64,000 nucleotides of DNA, taken from Cristatella mucedo (lineage: Eukaryota > Bryozoa > Phylactolaemata > Cristatellidae). Under the pieces are notes generated by a model, which saw nothing but the letters and a program-made list of their open reading frames with translations, was not told the origin of the DNA and did not search any database. Shown in pieces: positions 32,920-44,532 of the stretch; positions within the stretch are counted from its first letter, which is position 1; each line of letters starts with the position of its first letter. The stretch lies in the NCBI GenBank assembly GCA_009760855.2, contig WPIO01000044.1:1745393-1809392 (forward strand). The letters run 5' to 3'. The position numbers were made by a program, and so were the translations under genes.

Positions 32920-34268
32920 AACGACATGTGGTTTCATTTAACTGCTGGCACTGCCCCTAATCTTTGTATGAGTTGGCTATGACACTCGATTTGGTATGTG
33001 GTCTGGATGCGCAGTTGGAGGTTATTGTTAAAAGAGAGTTGGAGGGACTCCGGTGGGTTAGAGTCGTGATTCCCTCAGCCCCGGGCTTAGTGGAATTAAC
33101 TAGTGGCGTTGCTCGTCAGCTGAAGTATCGTGCTGTTGGCAACGATAACCAAATCAACAAGCTATTTCCCGGCGGCAGCGGTGGCATATAGCAATGTTGC
33201 TTGAGCAATTTAAAGTCGCCGATGACTTTAGAACTTGGCTACTTGACTCGTAGCAGAAGCTCGAGCTGTGCGTTGTCAATCCAACAACCTAGCATAAGTA
33301 TCTGCCTCTCTTCCTGGAAGGAAGGAAGCACCTTCTGTGTGTACTCTTACGTGCCAAAGACGATTGAGGTTGAGTACCTACTACTTCGTGAGGCTTTGGT
33401 GACAGTGCTGGGTTGCCCGGTAGGTAAAGCACGGCTGCTGAGCGCTGAGGTAGTAAAGGCTTGTCGGAGAGAGGACGCCGGAAGAAGAGATCGGAAGTAG
33501 CATCAGCAATCACCGACGGTGAGTGGCAACAACGGTTTGCCAGGATGCCACCGTGTGGCACGTAGTGACAGCGATTCAGGCTGTGATGGCTTGCCCGGCG
33601 CCTATGGTGTGCAACGAGGCAAAGGCCTGTGAGGCAGAGCAAGCCATGAAAGTGACGTTGGCCTGTGACGAACCTGTGGGCTGTGACACGGCGCAGGTCG
33701 TAGACGTGGTGGCGCCCAGGGACGGCGGTAGCTTGCGAAGTTGTGGTAGTGTGAGATGCACTTGTGGGCTATGAGGCTTCGCGGCCGACGAGGTGCCACC
33801 GGGGGACAAATGTGTGGCCCAGCGACGTATGAGCTGAGATGTCGAACATAGCCATCTTGTTTCCACAGGCAGTTCGGTCGCCAGCCTTCTCCGAGGGCCG
33901 TTACTTAGCCTCATAATTAAGGGAGCGGACCGGTGCGCTATAGGGACTACATGTTCACTGTTTAGCCTCCTTGTTGCCAAAGGTAGTGGAAAAGAGCAGC
34001 CGTATGCTGCTCCGACTACATCATGGACAGATTTGTAGATCAGGCGGCTATGTGGTTTCGCTTAATTTATAGCACTTCCCTGATCGTTGTACGAGTAGGC
34101 TGTGAAACTCGACGTGGTATGCGGTCTGGATACGCTGTTAGTGATTATTGTGACCAAGAAGTCGTAGGGACTCCGGTGGGCGATAGGGGCGAAGAGAGTC
34201 GTGGTTTCCCCTGCACCGTTCCTAGTGGAATAAACTGGTGGTGTTGCCCGTCGGCTGGCGTTCTGTGC
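32920..34268 (+). mobile_element. internally deleted LTR retrotransposon (LTR-gag-LTR)
   Basis: Two related segments of roughly 190-230 bp (about 32925-33112 and 34045-34268) flank a gag-like interior. They align over TGTGGTTTC, GGTATG(T/C)GGTCTGGAT, GGGACTCCGGTGGG and (G/T)AGTGGAAT(A/T)AACT, the last carrying a poly(A) signal in the right copy. The interior is only about 0.9 kb, so pol is missing. The LTRs have diverged considerably, indicating an old insertion in the intron of the CABIT gene. Confidence 0.55.
33194..33500 (+). pseudogene. gag-like fragment inside the LTR element
   Basis: Reads MLLEQFKVADDFRTWLLDS in one frame, then shifts to EYLLLREALVTVLGCPVGKA and RLLSAEVVKACRRED. The hydrophobic/charged pattern suits a retrotransposon capsid protein. 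It parallels the copy at 31.4-31.7 kb. No zinc knuckle is visible. Confidence 0.45.
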
Positions 34269-36530
34269 TTTTCGCTACGGTAACTACATCTACTTTTTAA
34301 ATTATGCACAATCCAATGTAACGAGATTTTACTGAATGTCATCCGGTTCTCCGGTTCAGGCCGTTTGTGGAGCAATAGCAGCAGTTTTTGATAGACCAGC
34401 ACGGACGACCGGCCCCTGAAGCCAGGCTGATGGGGGCTCAGCATTCCTACGTACGACACAATTTCCAGAATCTTTATTTAGCACCATCTCCCCTAGTTTA
34501 TTTGCATCCGCTGGTCGAGTGCAACACCAGAGCTTTTCATCAAGCCAACAATACTATATTTTTTCTAGAGAAAATATCTGAACTAAATTTCAATCGGCAG
34601 GTAGATTACTAGCTAACTGCATTCACTTTAATCTTTTATCTAATGCCCTAGTAGGGCACCGAATCAAAATCTGTAGCTGCAGTAAGCCTTAAAACTAAAC
34701 GAGTTCTTGAGAGTTGCTAAGGGCGTAGTCATAGATTTGGCCGCTCTCTGTAAGAATATTCTCAGAACCTTGCATTCGGCTGCTCATCACTGCTGGGCCC
34801 AACTAAGATTTCAAGATAAGGATATCAGCATCTCAACGAACAACCACCAACTGCACAGAGACACTTCTCATATGCTGAAATCAGACCATACTGCAGGTTT
34901 CTGAAGCACAGCCTTGCACGTGTCCTGGTGAGACAAGCCTGCACAGTTCAGAACACCTCTTGATTACAGAGATGCTTTCTTGTCATTCACCGGAGCGACG
35001 TTGCTGTTAACATTTTTTGTGAGTTCGAAACTCCAGACACTCAAGTCAGCATAGGAGCACAGTCACAAGACTCAGTTACTTTGACTAGAGCATGCAACAC
35101 ACATACCTTGAATTTTAATCGATTACTTAAGTCATAACTAACTAACCATAGCCTAACGCATAATACTAAGTTAGTTTCTTAGGTAACTTGGATTTGTAAG
35201 GCAATTAGCATTGTGCTGGACTAAGCCTTACCGGTCATAACGGAACCAATCATTGACAATTCAACTGAGCCGAATGACGACAGTGCAAGAGATTATCAGA
35301 AGTTTCAGAGATATATATTATAAGTAGAAGCTCGGTATTACAGAATCAATGGACTGCAAAATGTAGAAATACAGCAGAAGAGATAAATAGTCAGTTGGGC
35401 ACTATTCCCTGTGTTGTGCTGCTAGAGATCTATTGTGATTTAGAATACAATGTGTGGCTTTACGTCAAAGACGTGAACTTATTCCCCAGGTCCTGGCATT
35501 TTTGACTGTTTAGTGCTATCTGCTAGCGTTGCCGTTACTGCTTTCATTGATGTGACGTCTACGACTCGTTATCCGTGTTATAAGGCACTACCCTCACCAG
35601 TATCTGCCAGCCATCTGCAGCGACCAGCCCCATTACGTATGCTGTGTTTTTACCTGAGGACTTTACTTCAGGAATCACTGCCGCTCGTTGATTATAAGAT
35701 TGATTACTATGAATAAATTATTTTAGGTGAATTACTTGAATTAAAATAAGTGTAGAATTCTCTTTATGAACTCAAAATTATAGGACCTTGATGTCATCTA
35801 AAGAGTAACAAAATCATTTAGGCCGCAGCAGGAAACACGGTGGCTGTTTGAAACTGTACTGCTTTTACTCTCACTAGCACCATTTAATTGCTGAAAGTCT
35901 CAGGTCAGTACAACACTGAGTAATATGTCTATTTCTTGCTATTCTCACTAGCGATACCGTTATCTATGGTTTTATATTAGCAAGTATGTTAGTCGTGTAT
36001 TGCTCGTTATTAGTACTAACAGTTTGTAAGTAATTGTGGATGGCCTGACTACACAGTTGTACTCTGCTTCATGAACCTAGTATCGGTGCCAGGCTTTCTG
36101 GTAGAAGGAGCATTACCTTGCTCATTACTCTCTATTCACCTACCGATGATTATGTGCTATGAGGCATAGCTTGAGTGTGTCGGCACTGTGTCTATCTAGG
36201 GTTGCAGTTCGAAACCGGATGATCTTATTTGGCAATCAAGTATCAGTATTACAGTTTGTGACTTGGTGAAACTATGGTGACATATTTTGTACTGTATTGC
36301 TTTCTACTTTCTCATCAATTTCCAGTGCTTTTTATAGACATTCTGGCTATGGTACGCATGATGAGAGCTTCGTAACAACAGTTATCACCACATTAATGGC
36401 AGATGTAATCTCATTTTATGCTGTATTAAATTTCGTCTCTTTCAATTTTATATGCAGCTTAATATCATATGTTTATCGTAATCGTGACCACAGGAAGTAG
36501 GCTTAATCATGCACATGACTCTGCCACTAG
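34269..36530. other. no supported feature (intron of the CABIT gene)
   Basis: About 2.3 kb of mostly AT-rich DNA. Open frames at 34388, 34707, 35513 and 36297 lack domains and splice context. Confidence 0.5.
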
Positions 36531-36657
36531 GTTGCTGTCATTCAAGGTGTCGACAAGCAGAGGCGTATTGTGGCTGTACCTTCTCGGACACCTCACAGTC
36601 AGTACTTAAGTTTTCCTATTTCAGGATATCCGCATAAATTCTTTTTAGCAAATTCAG
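36531..36657 (+). CDS. CABIT-domain gene, exon b
   Basis: Acceptor TGACTCTGCCACTAG and donor TTCAG|GTAAGA bound 42 codons plus one base. The acceptor is phase 0, matching the end of exon a, and the donor is phase 1, matching the start of exon c. The protein reads VAVIQGVDKQRRIVAV, then SQYLSFPISGYPHKFFLANS. A strand with basic residues and valines followed by (F/L)S(I/F)P-x-x-(G)Y is the expected second part of a CABIT domain. It is short enough to be missed by length filters. The next codon is completed across the splice as GAG (Glu). Confidence 0.65.
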
Positions 36658-37095
36658 GTAAGAATTTCCTGTGCTATTTATTTTTTCAGAGCTTAGTTCT
36701 CTTTGCTGTGTTCCAAGTAATGGCTTTTAGGCACATATGCAGGCAGAAACTAGCGATCTTGCAGTAACAGTTGAGTAGCTTTAGTCAGCCCAAACTTTCT
36801 GGCTTGTTAGTCATCGTTAGTTTCTTTTTTTACCACACAAAATAAGTAATGCCCACTTTGATGGCTTTGTTTCATAATATTTTAGCAATCAAAAGACAGA
36901 ATGTTTCTTCTGCCAAAAATTAGGTACGCTGCATGGGCTTGAAATTCTACGTGCTGAAGTGCCCGGCAATGCGGTTAGCTCAACATTTAAAGATGCCTTC
37001 AGCCTAATTCCAAGAGGCACTGCTTTTTACTGCTCTTTGCTGCAACATTAGATTCCGTCCCCATCGAAATCTGTCCGGAGAGTGAATGAATAATG
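36658..37095. other. no supported feature (intron)
   Basis: AT-rich spacer before the LINE-B copy. Confidence 0.5.
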
Positions 37096-38234
37096 AATCC
37101 GTGTCGTGTGGGGGTCAGGTCTCAGACATGAGAAGGGTCACCTGTGGAGTCCCTCAAGGGTCTGTACTTGGTCCCTTGCTGTTCTCCATTTATAGGCAAC
37201 CTCTGGGAAAAGTGATTAAGGCCCATGGAATAGGATATCACTTCTATGCTGACGATGCTAAGTTGTATTTGTCATTTAAACCGTCGGAATCAGCTGCAGC
37301 AACTGAGAAACTGAATGCTTGCCTTGCCAATATTCGATCCTGGATGTCGGAAAACTTCCTGAAATTAAATGACGATGAAACCGAACTGCTTCTCATAGGA
37401 CACCCTATGCGTGTGGCTGGATTACAAGGCTTTGCTGTTCTAATAGGTGATGCTATTGTGCGACCTTCACCACGTGCTCGAAATCTAGGTGTCGTGTTCG
37501 ACAGCTGCCTCAATTTCAAAAGCTTCATTCAGAAGACTGCTTCTACAGCTAGCCATCACATCCGATCCCTATCCAAGATTAGAAGCTGTCTCCCACAGTG
37601 GCTTGTAAAAAATTTAACTAGCTCTTTAGTTCTGTCTCAGCTTGATTATTGTAATTTCCTTTTGGCTGGGCTACCAAAGAAAGCTATTATGCCACTACAG
37701 CGGACTATGAATATGGCTGCAAGGCTGGTCTTCAAGTCCCAGCGGTTTGAGCACGTGTCACCTTTGCTGAAAGAGCTAGGATGGTTGCCGGTTGAGCAAA
37801 GGATCCAGAGCAAAGTTCTTACGCTGACCCACAAGGCCCGCCACGGCTTGGCTCCTTCGTACCTAGCTGAACTGCTGCATCAGTTTCAGACTGTTCGCGC
37901 CCTCAGGTCCTGTGTGGACAATAAATTAGCTGTTCCATTCCTCTGCTTAAAGACAGTTGGTGACAGAAGCTTTAGCTCTGCAGGTCCTAGACTGTGGAAC
38001 TCACTTCCACAATTCTTACGCAACGACATCTACTCTCCAACTGCCGACTATGGCATATCTTTTTCAGCGGTCCTGAACTGCTACTTCTATGCTACTCACT
38101 ACCTCAACTGCTCTCCTAACTCTGCTATGCTTCCCACTTTCTCTTTGTTGCGTGAGACGAAGTCTGTTGGCTACCGAATGCGTACCGAAAGCCGCTTAGG
38201 CTGTGAGTGCGCTATACAAAACTCTCCTGCGTAA
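37086..38234 (+). CDS. LINE-B reverse transcriptase C-terminal ORF (382 codons)
   Basis: An unbroken frame with [15 protein letters not shown] (motif 4 region), the catalytic FYADDAKLYLSF box, NFLKLNDDETELLLIGHP, RARNLGVVFDSCLNF, QLDYCNFLLAGLP, KELGWLPVEQRIQSKVL and GPRLWNSLPQFLR. This is the palm/thumb and C-terminal domain of a CR1/L2-type reverse transcriptase. The upstream palm motif with the first catalytic Asp and all of the endonuclease are missing by 5' truncation, so it cannot work alone. The first few codons are probably flanking DNA. Confidence 0.9.
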   Translation: MNNESVSCGGQVSDMRRVTCGVPQGSVLGPLLFSIYRQPLGKVIKAHGIGYHFYADDAKLYLSFKPSESAAATEKLNACLANIRSWMSENFLKLNDDETELLLIGHPMRVAGLQGFAVLIGDAIVRPSPRARNLGVVFDSCLNFKSFIQKTASTASHHIRSLSKIRSCLPQWLVKNLTSSLVLSQLDYCNFLLAGLPKKAIMPLQRTMNMAARLVFKSQRFEHVSPLLKELGWLPVEQRIQSKVLTLTHKARHGLAPSYLAELLHQFQTVRALRSCVDNKLAVPFLCLKTVGDRSFSSAGPRLWNSLPQFLRNDIYSPTADYGISFSAVLNCYFYATHYLNCSPNSAMLPTFSLLRETKSVGYRMRTESRLGCECAIQNSPA

Positions 38235-38294
38235 CACCCACATGGTCTTTATGACTTTGTGGAGTTACTGATGGAGATACATTGCATTACAATA
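37096..38294 (+). mobile_element. LINE-B copy, 5'-truncated
   Basis: The best LINE-B reference in the window: reverse transcriptase from the residues before [19 protein letters not shown] to the stop, a short 3' UTR and a GAGATACATTGCATTAC tail. It sits in the intron between CABIT exons b and c, in the same orientation as the gene. Confidence 0.9.
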
Positions 38295-39674
38295 GGGGAT
38301 TGCTCATAAGTGCACATATCCTTGAAATTCAGCTTAAAAATTTGCCAGAATAACATCAAATGACTGTTTTATGCGGTGGTTCTACACATCCCTGCACTTT
38401 AGTTCTGATGATGTATTTCTCAAACAACTATTATTCTTTTACTCTCGGCATCTCTCTCTCTCTTTCTCTTTCTATCTCTCTCTGCCATGTTTATCTAGTC
38501 TGGAATCTAAATTCTGAGGCAGATCTGGTGTTAAATGTTGCATCAGCAGAGATATACTACCTCTTGGACTTTATAGTACTTTAGTTAATAACGAAAAATC
38601 GGAATTTTTTGGAATTTTCGTGGTCAGCTTAATGAGGGCTACCTAAGCTGCAGGCTGCTTCAAGCCTAGCTCTGAAACTTCGGAGTACTTATCCTCAGAA
38701 TTTCTGTTTTCCAAAGAGCTACATGACGTCATTGTTGATCCTCGGTTTTACTATTTTCTAGTTTTCTATGTTAATAGGGTTCAGCGTCTCATAATTCAAT
38801 TCATAGCAATATAATAAAACGTTGTCTAATGGCACTGTCGAGCTAAACTGATTTTTAACCTGCAAATATCGCTTATTTTTCCGTTGATGATAGCGGCAGT
38901 CTGCATGGAACTATTATGAATGAGTTCATCGAAGTTGCAATAGCTTTTTTAATAATCTTTCAATGGATCTGACAACGTATTCATCAGCATAAAAAGTCTA
39001 GTTTATGTTCATCAGCATAAAAAATCTAGCCTATGATCATAACATTAACATTTATAGCCTTTCTATTCGCATGTCAACTTGTAAACTGACCAGCTTGTGT
39101 AAGGATTAATGAATAACATGCTTAAAGTCAAGGCAGTGTAACTTTGTTGAACTTATGCCTCCACGTAGTATTTGTCATCAATGACAAAGCAAAATGAAAT
39201 CTGACCGATGCAAAAGAAACTTGTGGCTTGCATTTTTTTAAGCTTGGCTAATTTTTTTCCACTGGAAATAGTTTTCTTTCATTTTTGAGAGAGTTCTGAT
39301 AGCACCAGGTAAGAGCCTCTGGCTCAAAATGTCACGTGACTATGCGCTTTCCCAACCGGAGTAAACATATTCCAAATATTGTCTGCTAGGCTCCCTAACT
39401 GAGCTCATTGGTCTCTGCGTTTACCACCTGCTCTCTCCCGGATATTTTTTCCTCTCTCGTTAGTTACCATAGCCAGTGAATAGCTTGTTAGTTTGTGCGT
39501 TTACTATTTTGATTTGCTTCAATACCTTCTGGAACCGATGAAAGACCTGTGCAGATGCCTGGATAGCCATCTCAGGGCTCAACCAACGCTCTCTGCGTAA
39601 TGATAAATGCTTGAGCATTAGAAAATACACCGAGTATAGTGTTTTTTAATTTTTCGTACACACTTTCAATAAAA
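38295..39674. other. no gene; small repeats
   Basis: Holds a TC-rich run at 38449-38482 and a tandem duplication of a unit around GTTCATCAGCATAAAAAATC at 38979-39040. Nothing else is supported. Confidence 0.5.
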
Positions 39675-39848
39675 AAATCCCAGCTGATTCAACAGCCTCT
39701 TTTGGTCTAGCGGCAAAACAGCCTCAAAGGCTATCACCGCTTGCAGTAAAAATAAAGGATCGCCTACCGCAAGATTCGAACCCATGACCTTGGGATCGAG
39801 GTCATGAAGAGTAATCACCTTACTTAACGTGCCGTCACGGCTCACCAA
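39675..39848 (-). mobile_element. SINE-A copy
   Basis: The minus strand opens with TGGTGAGCCGTGACGGCACG, then carries a perfect B box (GGGTTCGAATC), GTAGGCGATCCTTTATTTTT, AGCGGTGATAGCC and TTTTGCCGCTAGACCAAAAG. The opening matches the copy at 63129 closely, which fixes the family's 5' end. Confidence 0.8.
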
Positions 39849-40202
39849 CATCTCAGTAATCATCGGTAGTCTCCATCGAAGTTTGAGCTTGCAGATTGGT
39901 TCAATTCTGAAGTAGATTATTATGTTTTTTCTTAAATGCACTCAAATCGTCACAATTTACTGAAATACTGGTGATTTTTTATTTTTATTGGAAGGTATAT
40001 GTATTAAAATACATCATGATGTAATGATCAGGTAGCAGACCTTCGTTCGGTCGGTTAGAATCTTTCAGATATTACCATGAACAGCACGAGGCGGGTATGA
40101 AATTTTTCCGAAACATGTTAGCCGGCTTTATAGCAGGTGTTTAACATTTAAAGGGAAGCGGGGCTGAGGTTGAGGAGTTTTCGTCCCTCGTTTTTTATGC
40201 TT
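39849..40202. other. no supported feature
   Basis: AT-rich spacer between SINE-A and a LINE-A tail. Confidence 0.5.
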
Positions 40203-40452
40203 TAATAATAACAAAAATAATAAGGCACTTGATAAAGCGCCCTCAGAGAACTCAATCTCTTTCTAGGCGCTTTACATTTGCTGCAAAGGGAAACGCAATT
40301 CAATGGTGAGTAATATCATGCTTGATAAACAACATGAATTACATGGTTAGGGGTGACATGCAGTGGGTCAGCATGCAAATGTGGTTAGTGGCAGCATGCA
40401 CAGTGCCAGCATGCATAAGCACATGAAGGACGAATCGCAGTGACCCAACATA
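40203..40452 (-). mobile_element. LINE-A tail-only copy
   Basis: Minus strand, with (ATT)n-like AATAATAACAAAAATAAT, the GCGCCTAGAAAGAGATTGAG hairpin and about 200 bp of 3' UTR. It stops just inside the coding end. Confidence 0.85.
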
Positions 40453-41754
40453 ATGAGGACCAATGGAAGAATGGTTGCGTACACTGGCATCAGAAAAGTT
40501 GGCAAATTTGACTAGTTTTCTGTAGAAATTACTGCGATGTGGACCTTTGATGTCTTTTGTGATGTATTAGAAGGTCACAGGTTCCTGGTAAATAACCCAA
40601 TTAAGATATATTAAAATCACAGGTTCCAAATTACCGATTCCAAAAAATTTCCAATCGCTCATCAGATGCACCACTCGACGTGAAAAGAGCTCACCTACAA
40701 AGGAGGATAAACAATTTATTTACAAACAATAACCTTTTGTTTTTTCCCTTTTACTGTGCCATGAATCGTCGTAATTAAGTGAAAATACTCTGAAGTTTAT
40801 TTATTCTAAAGATATTTGGCAAGTCCGTAGTATTAAAATATCTCAGCATGGCACGATCAAGTCGCAGGACATGCTTATTCAATTTAAAATCTTTTAAATG
40901 GTTCGACGAACAGCTCAATAGCGGATAACGAAATTTTGTTTGAAACATGTCAGATGTCTTGATAACGTGTCAGGTATCGTTTAAAGTCCCTGCCCTGCTC
41001 ACTAAATCTTGGGAAGAAGCCCAACCTAAAGCTTCTCCAAACTGGAAAATGTTCAAAGTCTAGGCACCCATGAATGTGTGTCAGCTATGAATTAGCTTTT
41101 AAGTTCACAATGACTAAAATGTATAACAGCTTTTTACTTTAAACTAGTCTCTTGGTTTATATCAATTATATTATTAGCTTAGTATTATTATTGAGTCGCG
41201 ACTGATGTTGCTCTTTTAGACAAGTCAGTTTCGTAATTTCTTAGTTTAATTAGCTGAGGGTGCTCACAAAGATAACGATAATCGTTTTTTGGCAATAATA
41301 AATGTAAGGTTTAAGGTGTTTCCCAGGACTGGGGTTGCTCACCATGAGTGTACAAAATGGAGTGACACTAATGGTTGATGGCTGCAGGGACATAAAAGAA
41401 GCATTTTAAAGGAGTTGAAAATTTAAATGGATTGATGACCTTGACCTTTCTCCTACCCGAAAGCACTACGCGAAGGCCATCTCCAGCTCTTGCAACGGAA
41501 AATTACCCACAAAAATGGATCTAAGAACGTTTATAAAGCAATCATAAGTCGGACTGTTGTCAATTGTGACAGTCACTTACAGATGAGATGTAGATCGACG
41601 ATCCAATCAGGCTGTACATAGATTTTACAATGAATTGGGTAAATAAATGTGCCTATGCTCAGGTAAGACTCAAGCACATTGACAGGTACCGCAAAAAAAA
41701 CACAATAGCGCTTTAGCTAGCAACAAACACTTTGGGATACATTTGTCTGGCCTC
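40453..41754. other. no supported feature
   Basis: Intronic DNA without readable structure. Confidence 0.5.
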
Positions 41755-41899
41755 TGAAGCCGGAGCTGGTCCTCGACTACGGTACCGGTGCAGAAGCAGC
41801 AATCCTCGAGGTGACGGAGCCATTTGATAGAACCACAGACAATGTGGTGGTGGCTTCATGGAACAAGAGAGTGAAGGAAGCAGTCGTAGCCAACTAACC
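41755..41899 (+). pseudogene. R2/NeSL-type LINE endonuclease fragment
   Basis: A 47-codon frame reading LKPELVLDYG, AAILEVTEPFD and WNKRVKEAVVAN before a stop. The (K/R)P(D/E)LVL, (I/L)xxVTxPF(D/E) and downstream Lys are the core of the restriction-like endonuclease at the C-terminus of R2/NeSL/CRE-group LINEs. No reverse transcriptase is legible upstream, so it is a small remnant. Confidence 0.4.
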
Positions 41900-42747
41900 T
41901 CTGGCTACCAGCTGGTAGTCTGCAGTAGTAAGGCGTTTTAATAATTGGCACCCTCGGCAGCTGATCGCTGGATAATCAATCCATGCAGGAGCATTCCAAG
42001 CAGAGCAAGTGGCATGATTCCGATACGATTACCAGCTAGGCAGCCTTGCTCTTTGTTCTTGCACCACGAGTCTGGAGTTGCCCTGTGACCCTTTCTGGAA
42101 CGGGTTCTACCAGCTAGTGGATTGATGTGGTAATCTGAACTTATTAGTACATTAAGATGGCCCAAGGCTGGGACGGAAAGAGTAGCATTTAATGACAAAC
42201 TTACTGTGGAATTCTTCATAAATGGCACGTCACGTATGCATTTTATTTGCTGTTTCTGTGGAAACAGCTGGGCCGTAACTCGGTAATCTCATAATCAGAA
42301 TCATAAACGGATATTTATTATTTTGAAATTTCTATTATGTTGAACCTACTGTGCTCCTTGACCACGTGCAGTTCATGGTTCATGACAATGTATTTGCAAC
42401 ATTCCTTGCAATTGTTCTATACATCTACGGGACTTAAAAATGATCTAGAACCCTCACAATGATCCTTTTTTCGTAATACAAACCACCAACCAGGTATTGC
42501 ATATTGCATGTTTGCCTTGCTGTTTGCAAGCAACGCTTACACTCGTTCGTGTCCAGTCACAGCTTGAACAGAAATCCTCAATGTAGCTTAATGCCCTACC
42601 ATTTATAAGTGCCTGTCACCTCGACCGTTTTAATATACTCATCAAGAATGTATTCTGGATAGTGCTACCATTACATGCTGAAGCATCATGACATTTCACG
42701 ATCAAGGTGTATCTTGTATCACGTGCATGTGTATTTATGTTTTTTAG
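41900..42747. other. no supported feature (intron)
   Basis: A minus-strand frame at 41938-42228 has a hydrophobic stretch (RIGIMPLALLGMLLHGLII) but no family or splice support. The last 20 bases form the pyrimidine tract of the next exon. Confidence 0.45.
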
Positions 42748-42930
42748 AGACACAACACTCTTACGGGGGTGGTAGTCATTCTGCCGAAACGACAATTGAC
42801 TCTATTGTTAGGCAAGTCAAGCTCCCGGTTCAAATTCGATTTGCTGACGAAAAGCTGCATGCAGAGTATAGCTACCTTAAGCTGGTTCACGTTTACGAAG
42901 AGAGGTATCTCTATGGTCACAACATGGGAG
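42748..42930 (+). CDS. CABIT-domain gene, exon c
   Basis: The acceptor GTGTATTTATGTTTTTTAG is strong and the donor GGGAG|GTGAGC is consensus. Length is 2 + 180 + 1 nt, phase 1 on both sides, fitting exons b and d. After a glycine/serine-rich start (SYGGGSHSAE) the protein reads TIDSIVRQVKLPVQIRFA, then YLKLVHVYEERYLYGHNMG. The TI-x-x-IV-x-x-x-(K/R)LPV-x-(V/I)-x-F segment is the central repeat of CABIT domains, followed by the (L)V-x-x-YEE-x-YL-x-G strand pair. This exon and exon d are the clearest evidence for the family. Confidence 0.7.
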
Positions 42931-44295
42931 GTGAGCGACTTAAGATCTGCATGCAGCTGCTATATCAATTCCAGAGGCATTTTTGCGTCGTTTCGTTTCT
43001 GAATTTAGGCTTGCATTGATAGATTCACATAGTATTTTTTAAATTTAATTTCTATGAAAGGGTAGGAAGATACAATGATAGCCGAAGGTTAATACGAGTA
43101 AAAGGAACTGTGTTTGTATTGCACCAACAAGTTAAATGGATCATTAAGCAGCTCTAAAGGAATATAACGTATTGTATCTTACGTCTATTATAGTTAAGAC
43201 CGCACGGACACAATAGCTGTCATGCTGGAGAGTTGTATATAGAGCACCCAAAGAAGCCTAAGCGTATGCAGGCGTGCCTTCAGTTGCAAACTAACTTTAG
43301 CTAACAGCAAAGAAAAAATGGGAGTTCGTTGCGTGCGAATTGAAAAATTGAGCTCCACAGTCAATGACCTGTCGAGCAAACGTATGTTGTGGCCTACGCT
43401 ACCTATCACGTATGTGTGTTAACCTGTCTCGTTGACTGCACTACCACTAACATAATTTTACAAGATCTTCACAAAAAGCCGTCGATATGGCTGGTAGGCC
43501 ATCCTGCTATTTAGAAATAAATGAATGCTTTCCTGGAAAGAACAAATTAAGTCTCAGCTTGCATGTGTATATAGCCGAAGTGTTTGCAAAACATTTCAGT
43601 ATCTAGCTATTTCAGACGCGTATTTACCTCATCTCAAGTTCATTTAAACATACTAGTGAGTCAAGAAACGCTAATTTTATTTACGAAGCGACCATTTCGA
43701 AGTTAGAGTCATCTGATCTCCCTAAGCTTTCTATAAGTCAGAATTCACTACCATAGCCTCTTTGTAGCTCATCGAGAGGGTTAACTAATCACAAATCCGC
43801 GGGGTATATAAAAATTGGATGCCACTTCGGGGTATTTATGTCATGCCATGCGAAAGGTGGCTTTTGGGCAACAACTCCATCGAAGCTTGAATTGCCGTGG
43901 CGTTATTTCATGGTGTGGGCCCATCACTTAAAATGCCCTTTTAAAGTTTGGCACTGATTCATGTTTTCAGCTTTGTATAGTGATTAAACTATCCGACTTT
44001 CATCAAACTAAAAAGGAAATTAATGATATTGCAATGTATGAAAGATACTAATCCATTAGGAAAATTTTGATCCCAGAACATTGTGGTTGAGCCCGTTGTA
44101 TAACCCACTTAAATGCGTCTTGGAATAGGCATATTGCCATTTCATCTCGAATACTTACAAAATTGGAGCCATCCTTGAATAATGACAGGGATGGTTCGTA
44201 GCAGAGGTTCCGCTGGTCACATATTTGTATTGGTCTATGCTCCGTTTTTTGGTCCGCCGACGGCAGTTTGGCACAGTTATCCAAGTTTACTTCAG
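42931..44295. other. intron without further features
   Basis: No repeat family or RNA gene seen. Confidence 0.5.
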
Positions 44296-44532
44296 TGGAT
44301 CAATTGCTTTACATCAATGAAAGCATACGGTTTTTCATAAGCTACCAATTATTTCTTGAAGGTGGAAGCATGTTCACTGAGCCCATGTTCATACCAATGT
44401 ACCTGAACGTGACACTGAACATCGCAGAGGGTCTTGTGGAAGGCAATCAGAATGACTGGATTATCTTTAAAGATGCTTATGTTAATCAGTCATCTGAACT
44501 TCTACAAGGATCTTTGAAATTGGGTTACACAA
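44296..44532 (+). CDS. CABIT-domain gene, exon d
   Basis: Acceptor TTTACTTCAG, donor ACACAA|GTAAGG, 2 + 234 + 1 nt, phase 1 at both ends. The protein reads INESIRFFISYQLFLEGG, EPMFIPMYLNVTLNIAEGLV and NDWIIFKDAYVNQSSELLQG. The (V/I)P(L/M)(H/Y)L-x-(V/L) strand followed by a Leu/Ala/Val-rich stretch and a helical W-x-x-F region is the end of the CABIT domain in GAREM/Serrano-type proteins. The hydrophobic stretch is beta-strand-like and is not a membrane segment. Confidence 0.7.

Noticed and set aside
34145-34459. Minus-strand frame resembling a reverse transcriptase HQPGFRGRSS motif
   Set aside because: Only a few residues fit, it overlaps the LTR end, and no further motif follows.
41938-42228. 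Minus-strand frame with a hydrophobic segment
   Set aside because: Single hydrophobic stretch without family, promoter or splice evidence.
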